Below, one piece after another: positions 59,876-64,000 of a stretch of DNA of 64,000 bases. The notes under the pieces were generated by a model, which made no database searches, was not told where the DNA came from, and was given only the letters and a program-made list of their open reading frames with translations. The stretch's first letter is position 1, and every line of letters begins with the position of its first letter. The position numbers and the translations under genes are program-made. Origin of the DNA: Leclercia adecarboxylata. GTDB taxonomy: Bacteria; Pseudomonadota; Gammaproteobacteria; Enterobacterales; Enterobacteriaceae. Location: the NCBI RefSeq assembly GCF_006874705.1, contig NZ_CP035382.1, forward strand, positions 124,001-188,000. Direction: 5' to 3'.

Positions 59876-60772
59876 TCAATCGTTGGTTAATAGTTTCTTC
59901 ATGCTTTCCCGGAACTTCTGCCCTTCTTTCAGGTTACGCAGGCCATACTGTACAAAGGCTTGCATGTAGCCCATTTTTTTACCACAGTCGTAGCTGTCAC
60001 CGGTCATCAGCATGGCATCGACAGACTGCTTCTTCGCCAGTTCCGCGATAGCATCCGTCAGTTGAATACGATCCCAGGCGCCTGGCTCGGTACGTTCCAG
60101 TTCGGCCCAGATTTCAGCGTTGAGCACATAGCGGCCGACGGCCATCAGATCGGAGTCGAGAGTCTGCGGCTGATCGGGTTTCTCGATAAACTCAACGATA
60201 CGGCTGACTTTACCTTCTGAATCCAGCGGCTCTTTGGTCTGAATGACAGAGTATTCGGACAGATCGCCTTTCATACGCTTCGCCAGCACCTGGCTGCGAC
60301 CGGTCTCGTTGAAGCGTGCAACCATAGCAGCAAGGTTGTAGCGCAGCGGATCGGCAGAGGCATTGTCCAGAATGATGTCCGGCAGAACGACCACAAACGG
60401 GTTATCGCCAACGACAGGGCGTGCGCACAGGATAGAATGGCCAAGCCCCAGCGGCTGCGCCTGACGCACGTTCATGATGGTCACACCTGGCGGGCAGATG
60501 GACTGCACTTCCGCCAGCAGCTGACGCTTCACGCGCTGCTCCAGAAGGGCTTCAAGTTCATAGGAGGTGTCGAAGTGGTTTTCTACCGCATTCTTCGAAG
60601 AATGGGTCACCAGAACGATTTCTTTGATCCCTGCAGCAACAATCTCGTCGACGATGTACTGAATCATCGGCTTGTCAACGATCGGCAGCATCTCTTTAGG
60701 AATGGCTTTTGTGGCCGGGAGCATATGCATGCCCAGACCGGCTACCGGAATAACCGCTTTCAAATTAATCAT
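59876..60772 (-). CDS. galF: GalF, UTP-glucose-1-phosphate uridylyltransferase homologue
   Basis: A 298-residue protein of the GalU/GalF family, the conserved upstream flank of O-antigen clusters. It starts [20 protein letters not shown]; the loop reads [20 protein letters not shown], in which the GxGxR of GalU is replaced (M-H-M for T-R-M), a known difference that makes GalF weakly active and regulatory toward Gal[21 protein letters not shown] and [15 protein letters not shown] follow. Transcribed toward the O-antigen genes and ended by its own hairpin. Confidence 0.94.
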   Translation of the reverse strand: MINLKAVIPVAGLGMHMLPATKAIPKEMLPIVDKPMIQYIVDEIVAAGIKEIVLVTHSSKNAVENHFDTSYELEALLEQRVKRQLLAEVQSICPPGVTIMNVRQAQPLGLGHSILCARPVVGDNPFVVVLPDIILDNASADPLRYNLAAMVARFNETGRSQVLAKRMKGDLSEYSVIQTKEPLDSEGKVSRIVEFIEKPDQPQTLDSDLMAVGRYVLNAEIWAELERTEPGAWDRIQLTDAIAELAKKQSVDAMLMTGDSYDCGKKMGYMQAFVQYGLRNLKEGQKFRESMKKLLTND

Positions 60773-60950
60773 ATTTCTTCCACCTTAAAATGGTTGCCGA
60801 ATTATAGCTCTTTAGCCTGGTTTCGCCAGCACGATTTGCTACAAATCAGGCGTAGATGTTACGCCGGTGCCGTACGAATACCAATGGATGCAGTCTGAAT
60901 CCGCGCGCTTTAATTCCAGGAATCCTCGCAAAATGCCGTCTGGTTAATAT

Positions 60951-62336
60951 TTAACGCTTCGGCAGACTAAAATTCAGCCGCTCCGTATTAATCGTATGCT
61001 GATCGATGCGGTCAATATCTACCGAACTTTGCCCCTTCTCATTAATCGCCTTAATGTTCGCCAGCGAGAGCAGCGTCTCTTCGCGAGCCATAAATTTCCC
61101 GCGCACATCCTTGCGCAGATCGAAATTCAGCTTCAGGGCCGGCCCTCTGTCTGTGTCCTGCATCACCTTGATATTACGCATAAAAAGATGCTGCGGTTTA
61201 TTATGTAACTCCAGCGTGGCGCGCTTCATCTCGAGGTTGGTGATCGCCACAAACGAAGTGGCATTGCCGGAGGAGATCTGTATTCCGCGCAATTTTCGTG
61301 CAAGGTTATGATTTTCGATGTGAATATTGTTCAGGCGAAAATTCTGCGGTATCGACAAATAATCGCCTTTGATCACCCCGTAGCCAATTAACATCCCCGC
61401 GCTCTCGACCATTTCAACATTATCGATGACAAAATTATCGCAACCATATATCGCTACCGTTGCGTTATCGATCCCCGCTTTTTTGCTGAAGTCCGGAGTG
61501 ATATTTCGGGCTTTAACATTACGGATAACAAAGTGTTTACCATTCTCAACGTGCACTAACTGGCGGCAGTTGCTGCCGGTGATATTAGCCACCACAAAAT
61601 TTTTCACCGCCTGGTCTTCCGGGTAGGCATTGTCATAGGTACTTCCGGCCAGACCGATACCGATCCCCCAGTTAATTTTACCGTTGGTGCAGTCGATATG
61701 GTCGATAACGTGGTCTGAGATCAGGATGTTCTGGTCGTTGATCGCCACGTTCCACTCAATGGCATCGCCCTGTAGATAGCTGAAGTGGCAGTTGGTGATT
61801 CTGGCGCCATCTACCTGGTTGTGGAACCCCTGACGCAGGATCGCATAGTTCGCCTTCGTGACCCGCAGATTGTCGATCAGCAGGTTGCGCATCACCCGCG
61901 GTTTTTTACCGCCGATGTAAATCTGGGTTACCGGGCCATAGCCGCTCATGGCCAGCCCCTGGATCACGCAGTCGGAGCCGCGAACGTCGAGGGTGATGTT
62001 TTCGCTGCGCCCCTCCCCTTCCCCAATCACTTTACTGCCATCCTGCAATACCAGCCGTCCCCGTCCATTGCCGGTCAGCGCGCCGCGGATGCGCAGGGTT
62101 TTACCCTCGGGGATAAAAATGGCGGTGTTGATGTTATCGCAGGTGAGCCCGGCGGGTACCACCACGGTGTCGCCGTCGGTAAAGGCCTTTTTGAAGGCTG
62201 CGATCCAGTCACGATGGTTATACCGGCTGATGTCCACCGTGGCGCCGCTCGCGGCGGCACGCACGCCTGTCATGGATGCGGCGGCCAGTACGGAACAGGT
62301 AGTGACAAACGCGCGTCGCGTCATCTCTTTCGGCAT
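60951..62336 (-). CDS. wcaM: Colanic acid biosynthesis protein WcaM
   Basis: A 461-residue periplasmic protein, the last gene of the colanic acid operon. The N-terminus is a twin-arginine-like signal ([20 protein letters not shown]). The remainder is a right-handed beta-helix with repeated short strands (e.g. [40 protein letters not shown]), the fold of pectate lyase-type proteins. A polysaccharide-modifying or -binding role is likely but unproven. It follows wcaL with ~13 bases between. Confidence 0.92.
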   Translation of the reverse strand: MPKEMTRRAFVTTCSVLAAASMTGVRAAASGATVDISRYNHRDWIAAFKKAFTDGDTVVVPAGLTCDNINTAIFIPEGKTLRIRGALTGNGRGRLVLQDGSKVIGEGEGRSENITLDVRGSDCVIQGLAMSGYGPVTQIYIGGKKPRVMRNLLIDNLRVTKANYAILRQGFHNQVDGARITNCHFSYLQGDAIEWNVAINDQNILISDHVIDHIDCTNGKINWGIGIGLAGSTYDNAYPEDQAVKNFVVANITGSNCRQLVHVENGKHFVIRNVKARNITPDFSKKAGIDNATVAIYGCDNFVIDNVEMVESAGMLIGYGVIKGDYLSIPQNFRLNNIHIENHNLARKLRGIQISSGNATSFVAITNLEMKRATLELHNKPQHLFMRNIKVMQDTDRGPALKLNFDLRKDVRGKFMAREETLLSLANIKAINEKGQSSVDIDRIDQHTINTERLNFSLPKR

Positions 62337-62349
62337 ATCGCCTCCCTTT

Positions 62350-63570
62350 TTAAAGCGTCTGTAGCAGAGTGGCTAACTGCCGGTTGATCAGGTGTTGATT
62401 AAAATCGTTCTCGACTTTCCGGCGCGCATTGTGCAGCACGGGCGAGAGCTCATGGTCATCCAGCGCGGCGAAGCGCTCCAGCTGCGTGGCCAGCGCCTCG
62501 GGGTTGTTCTCTTCCACCAGCCAGCCGGAGTGGCCGGGTTCGATCAGTTCAGGAATGCCGCTGTGTACCGTGGAAACCACCGGGATACCCACCGCCATCG
62601 CCTCCATCAGCGCCACCGGGATGCCTTCCATATCGCCATCCGTGCCGGTGACCGACGGCAGTAAGAAGACATCGGCGGCATCGAGCATGGCTTTGACCTC
62701 ATGGCTGGGCTTGAACCCCGGCATCTCGACATACTCCTCCAGCTCGTACTGTTCGATCAGGGTGCGCAGGCGGCGCTCCCAGGGGCCAATGCCGAGAATA
62801 CGATAGCGAAAAGCTACCCCGCGCGCTTTTAGCTGCCGGCAGGCCTCGATCGCCACGTGCAGCCCTTTTTTCTCAGTCAGGCGTGCCACTGAGATAATTT
62901 CCAGCGGAGTTCCCGGGGCCTTCACCGGTCGTTGGGTAAAGCGATCCATATCCACGCCCATGCGCGAGACGGTGATTTTTTCGGGCGGGCAGCCCATGTT
63001 TTTCAGACGCCCGGCCCAGAGATCGCTTATCGGCAGCATCATATCGCCACGCTGAAACAGGCGTTGATACTCCGGGGTGTAGTGCGCCAGTACCTCCCGG
63101 CTGGAGATATCGATCCCGTGGAAGACGGTAGCAATTTTCCCCTCGATAACCCCCAGCTCGCGCAGCTTGGCCGCCGTGACGCCCGCCGGGCCGAAATGGG
63201 CGATAAACACATCCGCGCGCCAGGGCCGTGCCGTCTGGCCGCAGATGGCGGAGAGGATCAGGTTGCGCGATTCGGCGCCATAGCGGGAAACATTCAACGC
63301 CCTCCAGGTGCCGGGGCGATGCAGCCCGCGCAGAGTCTGACGGGCGCGGTAGCCCAGTTTTGCCAGCTTGCCCTGCGGCTCATCCTGCAGCCAGCGGGTT
63401 TTGCTGGCCAGGTCGTATTGCGTCCACGCGGCATGGGTATTTTGCGTGTCGCCCTTCTGCAGGGCGACGATCTCCACGTCATAACCCATATCAATAAACG
63501 CGGTGATCTGGTTCAGCACAAAAGTTTCTGACGAGAGCGGGAATTTCAGCAAGAAGAAACCAACCTTCAT
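62350..63570 (-). CDS. wcaL: Colanic acid glycosyltransferase WcaL
   Basis: A 406-residue GT-B (family 4) glycosyltransferase thought to add a galactose in the colanic acid repeat. It starts [20 protein letters not shown], with the TETFV-like acceptor loop usual in this group, and has [27 protein letters not shown] and the E-x7-E motif [19 protein letters not shown]. It overlaps wcaK by four bases (ATGA). Same order wcaK-wcaL-wcaM as in E. coli. Confidence 0.94.
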   Translation of the reverse strand: MKVGFFLLKFPLSSETFVLNQITAFIDMGYDVEIVALQKGDTQNTHAAWTQYDLASKTRWLQDEPQGKLAKLGYRARQTLRGLHRPGTWRALNVSRYGAESRNLILSAICGQTARPWRADVFIAHFGPAGVTAAKLRELGVIEGKIATVFHGIDISSREVLAHYTPEYQRLFQRGDMMLPISDLWAGRLKNMGCPPEKITVSRMGVDMDRFTQRPVKAPGTPLEIISVARLTEKKGLHVAIEACRQLKARGVAFRYRILGIGPWERRLRTLIEQYELEEYVEMPGFKPSHEVKAMLDAADVFLLPSVTGTDGDMEGIPVALMEAMAVGIPVVSTVHSGIPELIEPGHSGWLVEENNPEALATQLERFAALDDHELSPVLHNARRKVENDFNQHLINRQLATLLQTL

Positions 63571-64000
63571 TTGCCCTCCCCGACCCGATCCAGCACCGAT
63601 TTCACCATCCTGATGCCGTTCTCACGTTCGGCTTTCACCGCCACCGCGAGGCGTTCGTTGATGGCCGGCAACTGGCCGAGGGTGTCGCCCACCATCGCGC
63701 CCAGGGAGCCATCCAGCAGATGGCGAATATCCACCGCCATCTCCGGCATCCCCAGCTGCTGCATGATCCCGGCAGACTTGTGTTCATAGTTAATGGCAAT
63801 GGCCGGGGTGCCAAAGTTCATGGAGATGATCGCGGAATGCAGACGGGTGCCGACGGTCAGATCGCAAGCCCCCAGCAGTTTGCCCATCTCGAGGTCGTTC
63901 AGTTCGTCCATCACCACGTGATATCGGGATGGATCGCTGACGTGCTGGCGCAGGTTGAGCGCCACCATGCGGTCATCTTTGTTGTAGCTGTCGATCCCGG
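63567..64000 (-). CDS. wcaK: Colanic acid pyruvyl transferase-family protein WcaK, C-terminal part
   Basis: The last ~144 codons of WcaK; the gene continues past the window edge (the frame is open to base 64000 with SYNKDDRMVALNLRQHV). The polysaccharide pyruvyl transferase fold is recognisable from LGACDLTVGTRLHSAIISM and TPAIAINYEHKSAGIMQQLG, near the C-terminal active-site histidine (TRLHS). It is expected to place a pyruvate ketal on the colanic acid repeat. It overlaps wcaL by four bases. Confidence 0.93.
   Translation of the reverse strand, partial: GIDSYNKDDRMVALNLRQHVSDPSRYHVVMDELNDLEMGKLLGACDLTVGTRLHSAIISMNFGTPAIAINYEHKSAGIMQQLGMPEMAVDIRHLLDGSLGAMVGDTLGQLPAINERLAVAVKAERENGIRMVKSVLDRVGEGK

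Overview
The window is chromosomal DNA of an Enterobacteriaceae species close to Enterobacter, Leclercia, Lelliottia or Citrobacter. Most genes are clear orthologues of the Escherichia coli K-12 stretch that runs from dgcQ/yedI through the asparagine tRNA cluster, the his operon and the O-antigen locus into the colanic acid cluster. Backbone genes are GC-rich. Two segments are not backbone-like: 14.4-21.0 kb and 50.0-56.5 kb. The genus cannot be fixed from the sequence alone. Statements about K-12 gene order are from memory.

Layout. (1) 0-5.7 kb: dgcQ (partial), yodC, yedI, yedA, vsr-dcm (very short patch repair and cytosine methylation, overlapping genes), yedJ and drpB/yedR. (2) 5.7-10 kb: an AT-rich gap holding a probable RseX small RNA, an intact OmpS1/YedS-type porin and a DcuS/DcuR-type C4-dicarboxylate two-component system that lies here without its transporter. 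(3) 10-29 kb: serU tRNA, mtfA and four tRNA-Asn(GUU) copies (three forward, one reverse). These are interspersed with a MazEF/ChpSB-type toxin-antitoxin pair, cbl and nac (nac with a sigma-54 promoter and an NtrC site), a four-gene accessory island, erfK, shiA, amn, an aminopeptidase P homologue and yeeO. (4) 29-37.5 kb: tmaR/yeeX, yeeA, sbmC, dacD, sbcB, plaP, yeeY, yeeZ. (5) 37.5-44.9 kb: the complete his operon hisLGDCBHAFI with leader peptide and attenuator. (6) 44.9-60.8 kb: the surface-polysaccharide locus wzzB, uge, ugd, gnd, then four glycosyltransferases with wzy and wzx (AT-rich), then rmlA, rmlD, rmlB behind a JUMPstart/ops element, and galF. No rmlC is present. (7) 60.9-64 kb: the distal colanic acid genes wcaM, wcaL and partial wcaK.

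The most unusual content is the 6.2-kb minus-strand operon at 14495-20712, placed just after a tRNA-Asn. In transcription order it encodes a thermolysin-like (HETTH/EAFAD) metallopeptidase, a ComEC-like metallo-beta-lactamase-fold hydrolase, a 258-residue protein of unknown family with a long hydrophobic segment, and a fusion of a zinc amidase (AmpD/PGRP-like) to a patatin-like phospholipase. The genes are tightly coupled and none has a visible signal peptide. No integrase or secretion adaptor is nearby. I do not recognise the set as a named system. A defence, toxin or effector role is only inference.

The tRNA-Asn copies share about 145 bp including promoter and terminator. The second and third form an inverted pair around 12.4 kb. 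This gives a simple recombination route for the gene order seen here, which differs from K-12.
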